64,000 nucleotides of DNA from an uncultured SAR86 cluster bacterium. Lineage in GTDB: Bacteria > Pseudomonadota > Gammaproteobacteria > Magnimaribacterales > TMED112. The DNA lies in assembly GCA_902526535.1 (NCBI GenBank), contig CABZLG010000001.1, positions 1 to 64,000 of the forward strand. Reading direction: 5' to 3'. Numbering within the stretch: position 1 is the first letter of the stretch; the number at the start of each line of letters is the position of its first letter. Shown here one piece after another: positions 54,517 through 63,265 of the stretch. The notes beneath the pieces were generated by a model. The model saw only the letters and a list, made by a program, of their open reading frames with translations. It did no database searches and was not told the origin of the DNA. Made by a program: the position numbers and the translations under genes.

Positions 54517-55097
54517 ATTAGTTTATCGATTTTTTTTGCTAGGGTCGTTACCAATCCAATGTCTTTATTACTTAAAAGATAAAAGCTCTGAAAATTTTCT
54601 TCAAAGCTTTTTGAAACTTCGATTATTTGCTCATTCTTAAGCTTGTCTATTTTTGTAAGCACGATATGAAATGGCAAATTGAGTTTGTTGAGATACTCAA
54701 TCATTTGTATGTCAGTTTCTTTAATTTTCTTTGATTTATAGAAGGAATTTGAGTCAATAAATAGAAAAGCATATTTTAAATTTTCTCTTTCTTCAAAATA
54801 TCTGGGTAATTCCTTCTGCCAAGACTTGATTTGAGATTTTGAAATATTTGCAAAACCGTATCCAGGAAAATCAACAATAAAATTATTATCTTTTTTAAAA
54901 TAATTAAATAACTTTGTTTTCCCTGGTTTCTTACTGGTATAAGAAAGCTTTTTATTATTTGCCAATAAATTAATAGCAGAGGACTTGCCTGAGTTAGATG
55001 CTCCTACAAATGCAATTTCCTGACAATTTACACTTGGTATTTGTTCAAAAAATTCATAACTAGCAAAAAATTCTAAATTTATAGTATGACGGTCCAT
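54513..55097 (-). CDS. engB: Ribosome-biogenesis GTPase EngB (YihA/YsxC)
   Basis: 194 residues. G1 GASNSGKSSAINLL, GKTKLFNYF, G3 VDFPGYGFA and G4 LTKIDKL. Essential small GTPase for 50S assembly. It converges on polA with a 4-bp overlap; polA-engB-dsbA-cytochrome c is a familiar gammaproteobacterial neighbourhood. Confidence 0.95.
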   Translation of the reverse strand: MDRHTINLEFFASYEFFEQIPSVNCQEIAFVGASNSGKSSAINLLANNKKLSYTSKKPGKTKLFNYFKKDNNFIVDFPGYGFANISKSQIKSWQKELPRYFEERENLKYAFLFIDSNSFYKSKKIKETDIQMIEYLNKLNLPFHIVLTKIDKLKNEQIIEVSKSFEENFQSFYLLSNKDIGLVTTLAKKIDKLI

Positions 55098-55131
55098 ATT
55101 TCGAAAAAACTTGTTATATAATCATTTTCGC

Positions 55132-55707
55132 ATGTTTAGATTGTTTTCAATAATTCTAGTTGCCTTTCCATTATTGGCTCAACCAAAGCTAAATGTCGAC
55201 TATATTGAAATACCCGAAGGATTAGTCAAAGAAAAGGGTGTAACTGAAATCTTTTGGTACGGTTGTCCGGCTTGTTTAGAGTATGAAAATACTCTTAAAA
55301 AGATCAAAGAAATAGATCCAACTATTGAAGTAAACAAGATTCCTCAATTTAGACTTCCAGCAGCAAAAACCTATTACACCATTGAGGCGTTAAATCTTGG
55401 TGATGAAGTTCACGATAAAGTATTTAAAGACTGGCAACTAAAAAGAAAACCACTTGGTAGTGATAAAGATGTAGAAAACTTTGCGAAAAGACATAATCTT
55501 GATGTTGAAAATTTCATGAGAGTTTACAACTCTTTTAGCATAAATATAAAAGCTAAAAATGCCATAGTCGTTCCAAGAAAACTTATTGAAAATGGAATAG
55601 ATTTCAAAGGCACACCAACTGTTGTAGTTAATGGTAAATATATTGTGACAAGACAAAGAAACGTGAGTAAAGAGATAGAGAATATAATCTTTCTTTTGAA
55701 TAAGTAA
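55132..55707 (+). CDS. dsbA: Thiol:disulfide oxidoreductase DsbA
   Basis: About 191 residues: signal peptide MFRLFSIILVAFPLLAQ, then a thioredoxin fold with active site FWYGCPACLEYE and the cis-proline loop FKGTPTVVVNGKY. The active site CPAC differs from the common CPHC, which would alter the redox potential. The ATG at 55132 is preferred over an in-frame start at 55111. DsbB, its partner, is encoded 3.3 kb away. Confidence 0.92.
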   Translation: MFRLFSIILVAFPLLAQPKLNVDYIEIPEGLVKEKGVTEIFWYGCPACLEYENTLKKIKEIDPTIEVNKIPQFRLPAAKTYYTIEALNLGDEVHDKVFKDWQLKRKPLGSDKDVENFAKRHNLDVENFMRVYNSFSINIKAKNAIVVPRKLIENGIDFKGTPTVVVNGKYIVTRQRNVSKEIENIIFLLNK

Positions 55708-55743
55708 CTTGAAATAAAAAAATTTATATAAATAAAAGTATTA

Positions 55744-56139
55744 ATGAAAAATTTGATTTACCTTCCACTTTTAATATCAGGTCTTCTCTTTGCAGATGAT
55801 TATGAAGATGAAGTAAGAGACAGACTTAATAAATATTCGGGAAGTACTATTGCTGTTGATAATGGATCGCAAGAGGGTGAGGAAGTTATCTCAAGGAGTG
55901 GTAAGGAAGTTTACGATATTGGGTGTGCTGCATGCCATACTGCAGGCCTAGCCGGTTCTCCATTATTAGGCGATCAATCTCAATGGGAACCTAGACTTGT
56001 GAAAGGCGTAGAGACATTAACAAATAATGCCTACAACGGCTACAATGCAATGCCTGCGAAAGGTCTTTGTATGGATTGCTCAAAAGAAGAAATAAGAGCT
56101 TCAGTAGATTACATGCTCGAGGCTTTAACAGTCGACTAG
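55744..56139 (+). CDS. Cytochrome c5-type monoheme protein
   Basis: 131 residues: signal peptide (to about residue 17), heme motif CAACH (61-65), distal methionine in YNAMPAKG, and the extra cysteine pair GLCMDCS typical of c5. A periplasmic electron carrier, plausibly feeding the cytochrome oxidase. It converges on the small coiled-coil gene with a 3-4-bp overlap. Confidence 0.93.
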   Translation: MKNLIYLPLLISGLLFADDYEDEVRDRLNKYSGSTIAVDNGSQEGEEVISRSGKEVYDIGCAACHTAGLAGSPLLGDQSQWEPRLVKGVETLTNNAYNGYNAMPAKGLCMDCSKEEIRASVDYMLEALTVD

Positions 56140-56312
56140 ACTTTCTTTTCTAGCTCTTCAATTTTTTTTTCTAACTGATCAATTTTTGTAATTAGTTGTT
56201 CTAGCTCATCTTTTTTAACAAAACCAGAATCTTTCATAAATTTTTCAAGGGCAGGTTTTACCATTTTTTCCATACCTTTTAAATCTTTACCCATTCCAAA
56301 CGGATGAAACAT
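56136..56312 (-). CDS. Small coiled-coil protein, possibly UbiK/BMFP-like
   Basis: 58 residues: MFHPFGMGKDLKGMEKMVKP, then ALEKFMKDSGFVKKDELEQL and a C-terminal leucine-heptad coiled coil (ITKIDQLEKKIEELEKKV). The GFVKKDELEQL...LEKKIEELEKK pattern recalls the end of UbiK/YqiC (BMFP) proteins, which help ubiquinone synthesis, but the N-terminus is not convincing. GGAGA lies at good spacing before the ATG. It overlaps the upstream phosphatase gene by 26 bp. Confidence 0.65.
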   Translation of the reverse strand: MFHPFGMGKDLKGMEKMVKPALEKFMKDSGFVKKDELEQLITKIDQLEKKIEELEKKV

Positions 56313-57033
56313 TTTCTCTCTCCAAAATAAAATTTTTATTAATTAGATTGTAGACCTCTTTCCAATTTTTAGCTTGTAATTCACATGGAAAAATCTCAGT
56401 CCACTTTTCTCCCTCAGAATTAAACCATATGGTGTTAAAGTTACAATTTCTTGCACCTCCTACATCATTTATAGGGCAGTCTCCTATGTGTAAGACTTCA
56501 TCAGCTTCGCATTTTGTAAATTCTAAAGCTTTCAAAAAATGATCTGGCGATGGCTTGTTGCTTTGAACATCTTTTGAATTAACAGAGAAATCAAATATAT
56601 GATCTATACCAATAAGCTTCAGATCTGCATTTCCATTTGAAAGAGAAGCAACCTTTGTTTTTCTAAAGAGTCTTTCAATAATAATTTTTGCATCTTTGTA
56701 GAGTTGAACTTTATTTCTAGATTTAAAGAATTCATTAAAAGCTTCATTACTATAGTAAGTAGCTTCGCTTTCATCAGCTCCGACTTCTTCAAGAATGTGC
56801 TTAATAATTTCTTTTCTAAAAGTGGTTAAATCGAATTTTAAATGAGGTTTTTTTTCAACTAGAGTTACTCTAATTTCACTTATGCGCTTATCGTCATAGT
56901 CATTATATATTTCTGGAAATTTTGTGAATACAAAATCCCACATCGCTTTTTCTGCCTCAACAATTACTTTGTTATTCGGCCACACAGTATTATCCAAATC
57001 TAATGTAATGAGTTTAATTTTCTTTCTTTGCAT
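56287..57033 (-). CDS. HAD-superfamily phosphatase, YigB-like
   Basis: About 248 residues. HAD motif I LDLDNTVWPNN (nucleophile Asp), motif II SLSNGNAD, and motifs III/IV QSNKPSPDHF and HIGDCPINDVGGA. YigB of E. coli, an FMN and related phosphatase, occupies the same spot after xerC. The start at 57033 (MQRKKIKLITLDLDN) is chosen; ATGs at 57051/57048 are alternatives. It overlaps xerC by 20 bp. Confidence 0.85.
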   Translation of the reverse strand: MQRKKIKLITLDLDNTVWPNNKVIVEAEKAMWDFVFTKFPEIYNDYDDKRISEIRVTLVEKKPHLKFDLTTFRKEIIKHILEEVGADESEATYYSNEAFNEFFKSRNKVQLYKDAKIIIERLFRKTKVASLSNGNADLKLIGIDHIFDFSVNSKDVQSNKPSPDHFLKALEFTKCEADEVLHIGDCPINDVGGARNCNFNTIWFNSEGEKWTEIFPCELQAKNWKEVYNLINKNFILERENVSSVWNG

Positions 57034-57895
57034 GAGGATGTGAGGCATCATAAATTTTTGCCAGTTGTTGGAAATTAAGTTTAGTATAAATCTGAGTTGT
57101 TGTGAGGCTGCTATGTCCCAACATTTCTTGAATCGATCTTAAGTCTCCACTTGATTCAAGGAGATGAGATGCAAAACTATGTCTCAGCATATGCGGATGT
57201 ACAGGTTGCATGCCTTGCGAAACTGAGATTTTATACAATCTTTGCTGGAAAGCTCTCACAGAAATTCTATTACCATATTTATTAGTAAAAAAAGCATCAG
57301 TTTTGATTCCTTTGGTCTCTCTAAAACTAATCCAATCTTGAATTGCTATTTGCGCAAATTTGCCAACGGGTATTAGCCTCTCTTTTTTTCCTTTTCCATA
57401 AACTTTTACAAAAGAGTAATTTGACTCAAAAGAAGATAAATTTAATCCAACTGCTTCTGAAACTCTTAATCCTGAAGAGTAGAGCAGTTCTAAAAAAGCT
57501 TTATCCCTGAAGTCTGACATTGTTTTAGGTTCAAATGAAAGTAGTTTTGCAACATCTTCCGGTGGCAAAGCCTTAGGCAAGGTTTCATTAAGTTTTGGAC
57601 TTTGAATATTTTCAAAAACGTTCTCATCGATTTCTTCCATCTTTTTTAAATATCTAAAAAAATTTCTTAAAGAAGAAAGATTTCTCAAGATAGAGCGATT
57701 ACTGAGTCCTTTTTTTCTTAAATCAAAAATCCAGGAAGTTACATCTTGTTGCTCTAATGACTTTAAACTTATTTTGGTTTTAGATAAAAAGGCTAGAAAT
57801 CTCTTAACATCTCTCTCATAGTTTGAAATTGTATGATTAGAGTAATTTTTTACTCTCAGAAAAGTTTTTAAATTTTCAAAAATATTCTCTTTCAT
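57014..57895 (-). CDS. xerC: Tyrosine recombinase XerC
   Basis: About 293 residues. SAM-like N-terminal core-binding domain (FLRVKNYSNHTISNYERDV) and catalytic domain with Arg in SSGLRVSEAVGL, Lys in VYGKGKKERL, HMLRHSFASHLL, LGHSSLTTTQIYT with His and the nucleophile Tyr. With XerD it resolves chromosome dimers at dif. The dapF-xerC-yigB order supports XerC. ATG at 57895 is preferred to the TTG one codon earlier. Confidence 0.93.
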   Translation of the reverse strand: MKENIFENLKTFLRVKNYSNHTISNYERDVKRFLAFLSKTKISLKSLEQQDVTSWIFDLRKKGLSNRSILRNLSSLRNFFRYLKKMEEIDENVFENIQSPKLNETLPKALPPEDVAKLLSFEPKTMSDFRDKAFLELLYSSGLRVSEAVGLNLSSFESNYSFVKVYGKGKKERLIPVGKFAQIAIQDWISFRETKGIKTDAFFTNKYGNRISVRAFQQRLYKISVSQGMQPVHPHMLRHSFASHLLESSGDLRSIQEMLGHSSLTTTQIYTKLNFQQLAKIYDASHPHAKKEN

Positions 57896-58568
57896 CAAAT
57901 TTACTTTTATTAATTATTTCAGTGTTTGCTTCTGTGCATATTTTATTGTCATCTTTTTTATAGCAGATCATTTGACCCCCTCTAGAATTAAGAAAAATTT
58001 TATCTAACGAAGGATTCTTCCTAAAGATTACAAAAGCTGTTGCAGAACTTCCACTTCCACATGAAAGCGTTTCACCTACACCTGCTTCAAAAGTCCTTAT
58101 CAGAAACTTATCACCAAAATTACGTTTATAGATATTTAAATTAAAATTATCTGAATTAAAGAATTTCCCTGTTTTTTGATATTCATTTTCAAAGTCATCA
58201 TCTATTAAATTTTCAGATTCCCAAACAATGTGATAATTGATTGTGTCGACATAAGTTAATCCATCTAAAAGTTCCTTGTAATCATTAATTCTCACAGTGG
58301 CTTTAATATTTTTAGCTATTGGTTTATCTCCATTCAATAAGGCCTTTATACACCTTTTTCCATTAATGCAGTTTAGCGCAGGTGTTCCATCTCGGTTAAA
58401 AATTTTTAAATCCATAAAAGATGTGTCATTTTGTTTATGTATTAGTAACTGGTCAAATTTAAGGTCTTTATTTTGATTTAGCTTTTTAAAAGAGCACTTC
58501 GTAATTTTTTCATCTTTAGTAATGATAAAGGAGTTGCCATTACAGTGCATTTTTACAAATTCAATCAT
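57876..58568 (-). CDS. dapF: Diaminopimelate epimerase DapF, short and divergent
   Basis: About 230 residues against roughly 275. Both catalytic cysteines are kept (NCINGKRC and LSCGSGSS) and the start FVKMHCNGNSF aligns with the family's FxKMHGxGNDF. However, GNDF is GNSF, CGNGxRC is CINGKRC, GNPH is INYH, and ERGxGET is EAGVGET, so several substrate-binding positions differ. DapF interconverts LL- and meso-diaminopimelate for lysine and peptidoglycan. The ATG at 58568 is used; an in-frame start at 58604 is less likely. It overlaps xerC by 20 bp. Confidence 0.8.
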   Translation of the reverse strand: MIEFVKMHCNGNSFIITKDEKITKCSFKKLNQNKDLKFDQLLIHKQNDTSFMDLKIFNRDGTPALNCINGKRCIKALLNGDKPIAKNIKATVRINDYKELLDGLTYVDTINYHIVWESENLIDDDFENEYQKTGKFFNSDNFNLNIYKRNFGDKFLIRTFEAGVGETLSCGSGSSATAFVIFRKNPSLDKIFLNSRGGQMICYKKDDNKICTEANTEIINKSKFDEREYF

Positions 58569-58636
58569 ATAATTTTTTAATACTCGTTTATTTTTTAATT
58601 TCAATTATATAATTGACCTGAGGTTTTTTTCTTAAA

Positions 58637-60598
58637 TTGATCAAAAACAGGACCGTAAATGCATTAAGATTTCTGTCTGTAGACAGTGTGGAGAGGGCTG
58701 CTTCAGGACATCCAGGAATGCCACTTGGTATGGCAGACATAGCAGAGGTTTTATGGCGGAAACACCTTAAGCATTCCCCAAATAATCCTAAATGGTTTGA
58801 TAGAGATAGATTTGTCTTGTCAAATGGACATGGCTCTATGCTCCTATATAGTCTTTTGCATCTTACTGGTTATGACTTAACTATCGAAGATCTCAAAGAT
58901 TTTAGACAACTAAAATCTAAAACTCCTGGCCACCCAGAATATGGAATCACATCAGGTGTTGAAACTACAACAGGACCTCTTGGACAAGGGATTGCTAATG
59001 CTGTTGGGATGGCTTTAGCTGAGAAAATATTGGCTAATCTACTAAATAACGAAAAAATAAATGTTATTGATCATTTTACTTACTGCTTTTTAGGCGATGG
59101 ATGTCTTATGGAAGGGATTTCACATGAGGCTATGTCTTTTGCTGGCGTACATGAGCTTAATAAATTAATTTGCTTTTATGATTCAAATGGAATTTCTATA
59201 GATGGTGAAATAAGTGATTGGTACAAGGATGATATTTCATTAAGGTGTAAAGCATATAGATGGAATGTTATCGATAATGTAGATGGACATAATAGAGAAG
59301 AAATTGATAAAGCAATTTCTGACGCAAAAAAGTCAAAAAAACCAACTATGATTGTATGTAATACACATATTGGCTATGGTGCAGGTGATAAGCAAGATTC
59401 TGAATCGTCTCACGGAGCTGCACTTGGACCTGAGATTGTAAAAGAGTTAAGAGAAAACTTAGATTGGCCATTTTCTGAATTTGAAATCCCTCACGAAATT
59501 TATGCAGATTGGGATGCTTCAGACATAGGTCAAAAATATGAAGATGATTGGATTGAAAAAGTCCAAATCCTTAGATCAGAAAACCCTGAGCAAGGAGAAC
59601 TTCTAGAAAGACTATTAAAAGCTAAGCTACCTGAGAAATTTGATTCTAACTTTAGTGCTTTTTTAGAGGAAATTTTGAAGCACAATGAACCAATAGCAAC
59701 TAGAAAAGCTTCTCAGAAAGTTCTTGAATTCTTAAAGAAAAATTTGCCAGAATTGATTGGCGGCTCAGCTGATTTAAGTGGCTCAAATAATACTAATACA
59801 AGTATTTCAAGCCCAATTACCAGCTCCCAAAATGGAAATTATATTTATTATGGCGTCAGAGAGTTTGGTATGAATGCAATAATGAATGGCATCTCACTTC
59901 ATGGAGGGCTTATTCCTTATGCAGGTACATTTCTAGTATTCATGGATTACGGAAGAAATGCTGTAAGAATGGCTGCATTGATGAGGATAAAAGTAATCTT
60001 TGTTTATTCTCATGACAGTGTTGCGCTTGGAGAGGATGGGCCTACACATCAACCGATTGAGCATCTTACCACTTTAAGATCTACCCCAAACATGCACACC
60101 TGGAGAGCAGCTTCATTATTAGAAACAGCAGTTGCATGGAAATCAGCTATTCAAAGAAATGATGGACCATCTTCTCTAATACTTACTAGACAGAATATAG
60201 ACAATATTGAGAATAAAACTTTTGATGATGTGTCAAAGGGAGGATACTTTTTAAGAAAATTTGATGATTCAAATATTCATCTTATAGCTACTGGGTCAGA
60301 GGTTTCTCTAGCACTTGAAGCCGCTGAAATCCTTGAAGAAGAAGGAATTAAATGTAATGTTGCTAGTGTTCCTTGTATTGAAGTGTTAGAAACTAACAAA
60401 CAAATTTATGATGAAATTTTTACAGAAAGCAAAATTAATATTGCCATTGAGTGTAGTCATCCAAATTCTTGGTATGCACATACAAAGAATGTTATTGGAA
60501 TTGAAGAATTTGGAGAATCGGGGAAAGGTCAGATATTAATGGAGCACTTTGGTTTCAACTCAAAAAAAATAGTAGAAAAAATTAAAAGTTTTTTATGA
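58637..60598 (+). CDS. tkt: Transketolase
   Basis: 653 residues, full length. TPP-binding domain ASGHPGMPLGMADIAEVLW, TGPLGQGIANAVGMA, GDGCLMEGISHEA; pyrimidine domain with GVREFGMNAIMNGISLHGG and GEDGPTHQPIEHL; C-terminal domain IATGSEVSLALEAAE. Exchanges two-carbon units in the pentose phosphate pathway. It starts with TTG; no ATG is near enough. It overlaps pgk by 4 bp. gap, often between tkt and pgk, is absent. Confidence 0.97.
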   Translation: MIKNRTVNALRFLSVDSVERAASGHPGMPLGMADIAEVLWRKHLKHSPNNPKWFDRDRFVLSNGHGSMLLYSLLHLTGYDLTIEDLKDFRQLKSKTPGHPEYGITSGVETTTGPLGQGIANAVGMALAEKILANLLNNEKINVIDHFTYCFLGDGCLMEGISHEAMSFAGVHELNKLICFYDSNGISIDGEISDWYKDDISLRCKAYRWNVIDNVDGHNREEIDKAISDAKKSKKPTMIVCNTHIGYGAGDKQDSESSHGAALGPEIVKELRENLDWPFSEFEIPHEIYADWDASDIGQKYEDDWIEKVQILRSENPEQGELLERLLKAKLPEKFDSNFSAFLEEILKHNEPIATRKASQKVLEFLKKNLPELIGGSADLSGSNNTNTSISSPITSSQNGNYIYYGVREFGMNAIMNGISLHGGLIPYAGTFLVFMDYGRNAVRMAALMRIKVIFVYSHDSVALGEDGPTHQPIEHLTTLRSTPNMHTWRAASLLETAVAWKSAIQRNDGPSSLILTRQNIDNIENKTFDDVSKGGYFLRKFDDSNIHLIATGSEVSLALEAAEILEEEGIKCNVASVPCIEVLETNKQIYDEIFTESKINIAIECSHPNSWYAHTKNVIGIEEFGESGKGQILMEHFGFNSKKIVEKIKSFL

Positions 60599-61707
60599 CA
60601 GATCTTCACTCCATCGATCTTAAAAGTAAGTATGTTGGGCTAAGAGTAGATTTAAATGTTCCTTTAGAAAGCGGAGAAGTATTGAGCCCTGACAGATTAT
60701 CAGCTGTATTGCCAACAATTTTATATATTCTTGAACATACTGATAACATCTGTCTTATAAGTCACCTCGGTCGTCCAAAAGAGGATGATTTTGATCCAAA
60801 CCTCTCCTTGAAGCCTATTAAAGAGTGGTTTGAAAAAAGATTAAATAAAAAAATAGCCTTAGAGAATGAAATTAAAAAAAGTGAAGGTATAAGGATACTT
60901 GAAAATATTCGTTTTTTTAAAGGAGAAAATGAAAACTCTGAATACTTAGGACAAAAGCTTGCGGATATTTTTGATGTATACATTATGGATGCCTTTGCTA
61001 CAGCTCACCGTAAATCTGCTTCAACTTATGGAGCTATAATAAAATCAAAAATTAAATCACCCGGATTTCTATTTAGTAACGAAGTCAGCAATTTAAAAGA
61101 AATTCTTAATAAACCAAATCAATTAGTAAGCATAATTGGAGGTTCTAAAGTTTCAACTAAGCTTGAAGTTGTTGAAAATTTACTTCAGAAATCTGAAAAA
61201 ATTATTGTTGGAGGCGGCATTGCTAATACTTTTCTTAGAGCAGTTGGATATGAAATTGGAGTATCAATTTATGAGGAAAATATGTTAAATAAATGCTCAA
61301 AAATGATTAAAAGTGGAAAAGTTTTGTTACCAGAAAAAGTTTATGTTGCAAGCTCTCCATCTGCTACAGAAGTAAATTTAGTTGATGTTGAAAAAGTACC
61401 AAAAGAAATGATGATTTTAGATTTAGAATTTAAGAGTCAACCTGTATCAAAATATTATAATTTCTTATGGAACGGCCCATTGGGTATTTTTGAGATTGAT
61501 CTTTTTTCAAATGGAACAAAGCAACTGATTGATTTTTTAGCTCAACCAAATAGGAAAGTTGTTGCAGGTGGTGGGGAAACAATTTTTGCTATTAATAAGT
61601 TTTCTGATAAGAAAAATTTTCATTACGTATCCACAGCAGGCGGTGCTTTTTTAGAGTATTTATCGGGCAAAAGCCTTCCCTCGGTTGAGGCATTGGAGTT
61701 AGAATAG
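60595..61707 (+). CDS. pgk: Phosphoglycerate kinase
   Basis: 370 residues, slightly short. YVGLRVDLNVPL, SHLGRPKED, ILENIRFFKGE, DAFATAHRKSAST, IIGGSKVSTKLEV, WNGPLGIFE and GGGETIFAI cover both domains. Several family-invariant positions are relaxed (for example DAFATAHR for DAFGTAHR). It transfers phosphate between 1,3-bisphosphoglycerate and ADP. The aldolase gene follows after 6 bp. Confidence 0.96.
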   Translation: MTDLHSIDLKSKYVGLRVDLNVPLESGEVLSPDRLSAVLPTILYILEHTDNICLISHLGRPKEDDFDPNLSLKPIKEWFEKRLNKKIALENEIKKSEGIRILENIRFFKGENENSEYLGQKLADIFDVYIMDAFATAHRKSASTYGAIIKSKIKSPGFLFSNEVSNLKEILNKPNQLVSIIGGSKVSTKLEVVENLLQKSEKIIVGGGIANTFLRAVGYEIGVSIYEENMLNKCSKMIKSGKVLLPEKVYVASSPSATEVNLVDVEKVPKEMMILDLEFKSQPVSKYYNFLWNGPLGIFEIDLFSNGTKQLIDFLAQPNRKVVAGGGETIFAINKFSDKKNFHYVSTAGGAFLEYLSGKSLPSVEALELE

Positions 61708-61713
61708 CAAACA

Positions 61714-62727
61714 ATGAATTTTTCCAATTTAAATTCTATAGTGAACTATATTGTAGAAAATGGAAAAGGCATTCTTGCAGCAGATGAAAGCAATCCTACA
61801 TGTAAGAAAAGGTTTGATACAATTTCTGTAGAATCAACAGAAGAAAATCGTAGAGATTATAGACAGCTTTTATTTCAGGCTGAGGGCATGTTAAATAATA
61901 TAGGAGGGGTAATTCTTTTTGATGAAACTATTAGACAAAGCACTAGTGATGGCACTGCCCTTGTAGATTTAATAAAACAAAAGAAAGCACTTCCAGGAAT
62001 AAAAGTTGATAAAGGTCTTACTCCTTTTGAGAACTCAGATATAGAAAAAGTAACACAAGGTATAGAGGATCTTGACTCTAGGTGTGAAGAATACTTCAAG
62101 ATGGGTGCTCTTTTTACAAAATGGCGTGCAGTGATAAGCATTGGAAATAACTTCCCTTCACAAGGATGCATTGACGAAAATGCAAAACTTCTTGCTAGAT
62201 ATGCAAAGATAGTTCAAAACAATAACATGGTTCCTATAGTTGAGCCTGAAGTTCTAATGGATGGCAGTCATAATATTCAGGAATGTTATGACGCTACTTC
62301 TAGAACATTAAAATCGCTTTTTCAAAATCTTGAAAAAGAAAATGTCGATATACCAGGAACTATATTAAAACCAAATATGGTAACACCTGGATCGGATTAT
62401 CAGGAAAAGATCAGTATTGAGACTGTTGCTAACGAAACCTTAAGGTGTCTACATGAGAGTGTTCCTGAAAACCTTCCTGCTATTACATTTCTTTCAGGTG
62501 GACAATCAGAAACTGTTTCAACAGAACACTTAGATGCAATGAATAAGATTGGAGGTTTTCCATGGAAACTAAGTTTTTCATTTGGAAGAGCTTTACAAGC
62601 TGGAGCTTTACAAACCTGGTTAGGTAAATCAGAAAATGTTGATGCAGCACAAAGTGCATTTTCTCATAGGGCTTTAATGAATAAAAAAGCAGCACTTGGC
62701 CAATGGTCAATAAATTTAGAAATTTGA
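61714..62727 (+). CDS. Class I (Schiff-base) fructose-bisphosphate aldolase
   Basis: 337 residues of the class I, eukaryote-like family: GKGILAADESNPTCKKRF, VILFDETIRQ, FTKWRAVISIG, VEPEVLMDG, the Schiff-base lysine in TILKPNMVTPG, and FLSGGQSE. The metal-dependent class II enzyme is the usual form in gammaproteobacteria, so this type is notable. It splits fructose 1,6-bisphosphate. Downstream LOG-family gene starts 1 bp after its stop. Confidence 0.95.
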   Translation: MNFSNLNSIVNYIVENGKGILAADESNPTCKKRFDTISVESTEENRRDYRQLLFQAEGMLNNIGGVILFDETIRQSTSDGTALVDLIKQKKALPGIKVDKGLTPFENSDIEKVTQGIEDLDSRCEEYFKMGALFTKWRAVISIGNNFPSQGCIDENAKLLARYAKIVQNNNMVPIVEPEVLMDGSHNIQECYDATSRTLKSLFQNLEKENVDIPGTILKPNMVTPGSDYQEKISIETVANETLRCLHESVPENLPAITFLSGGQSETVSTEHLDAMNKIGGFPWKLSFSFGRALQAGALQTWLGKSENVDAAQSAFSHRALMNKKAALGQWSINLEI

Positions 62728-62728
62728 T

Positions 62729-63265
62729 TTGAAAAAACTTGCAGTTTTTCTTTCTTCTGGGGAACCTAATTTCCAAATAAAGTCAGATTTAGACCAAATA
62801 GCAAATTTTCTAGCTGAACAAAAAATATGTCTATTATATGGAGGGGGCAAGCTTGGCTTGATGGGTTATCTCTCTCAAAAAACAAAAAAGTATAATGGAT
62901 ATGTCGAGGGTGTAACAGTCGATATATTTGACAAAAAAAAATTTACCCCAGACTATATTGATTCTCTAGAAGTTGAAACAAATTTTTACGATAGGAAGAG
63001 AAAATTAAATGATCATTCAGATGCATTTCTTATTTTACCTGGTGGAATTGGAACAGCAGATGAATTCTTTGATGTCTTAAACTTAGCTAGTCTTGGTTTA
63101 ATAACAAAAAAAATTATTGTCTACAACAAAAATGATTGTTGGACAGATTTACTAACGTGGATAGATAAAGCTAAAAATATGGAAATGTTGCGTACTATTC
63201 CCAAAAATTTACTTATAGCTGAAAATATAGATGAGCTTATTTTTGCTTTAAAAAGTTATGTCTAA
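62729..63265 (+). CDS. LOG-family protein (putative nucleotide phosphoribohydrolase)
   Basis: 178 residues with the TIGR00730/LOG signatures: YGGGKLGLMGYLS and LPGGIGTADEFFDVLN (PGGxGTxxE). Family members hydrolyse cytokinin or purine nucleoside 5'-monophosphates to base and ribose 5-phosphate. It starts with TTG one base after the aldolase stop. It overlaps acs by 8 bp. Confidence 0.88.
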   Translation: MKKLAVFLSSGEPNFQIKSDLDQIANFLAEQKICLLYGGGKLGLMGYLSQKTKKYNGYVEGVTVDIFDKKKFTPDYIDSLEVETNFYDRKRKLNDHSDAFLILPGGIGTADEFFDVLNLASLGLITKKIIVYNKNDCWTDLLTWIDKAKNMEMLRTIPKNLLIAENIDELIFALKSYV

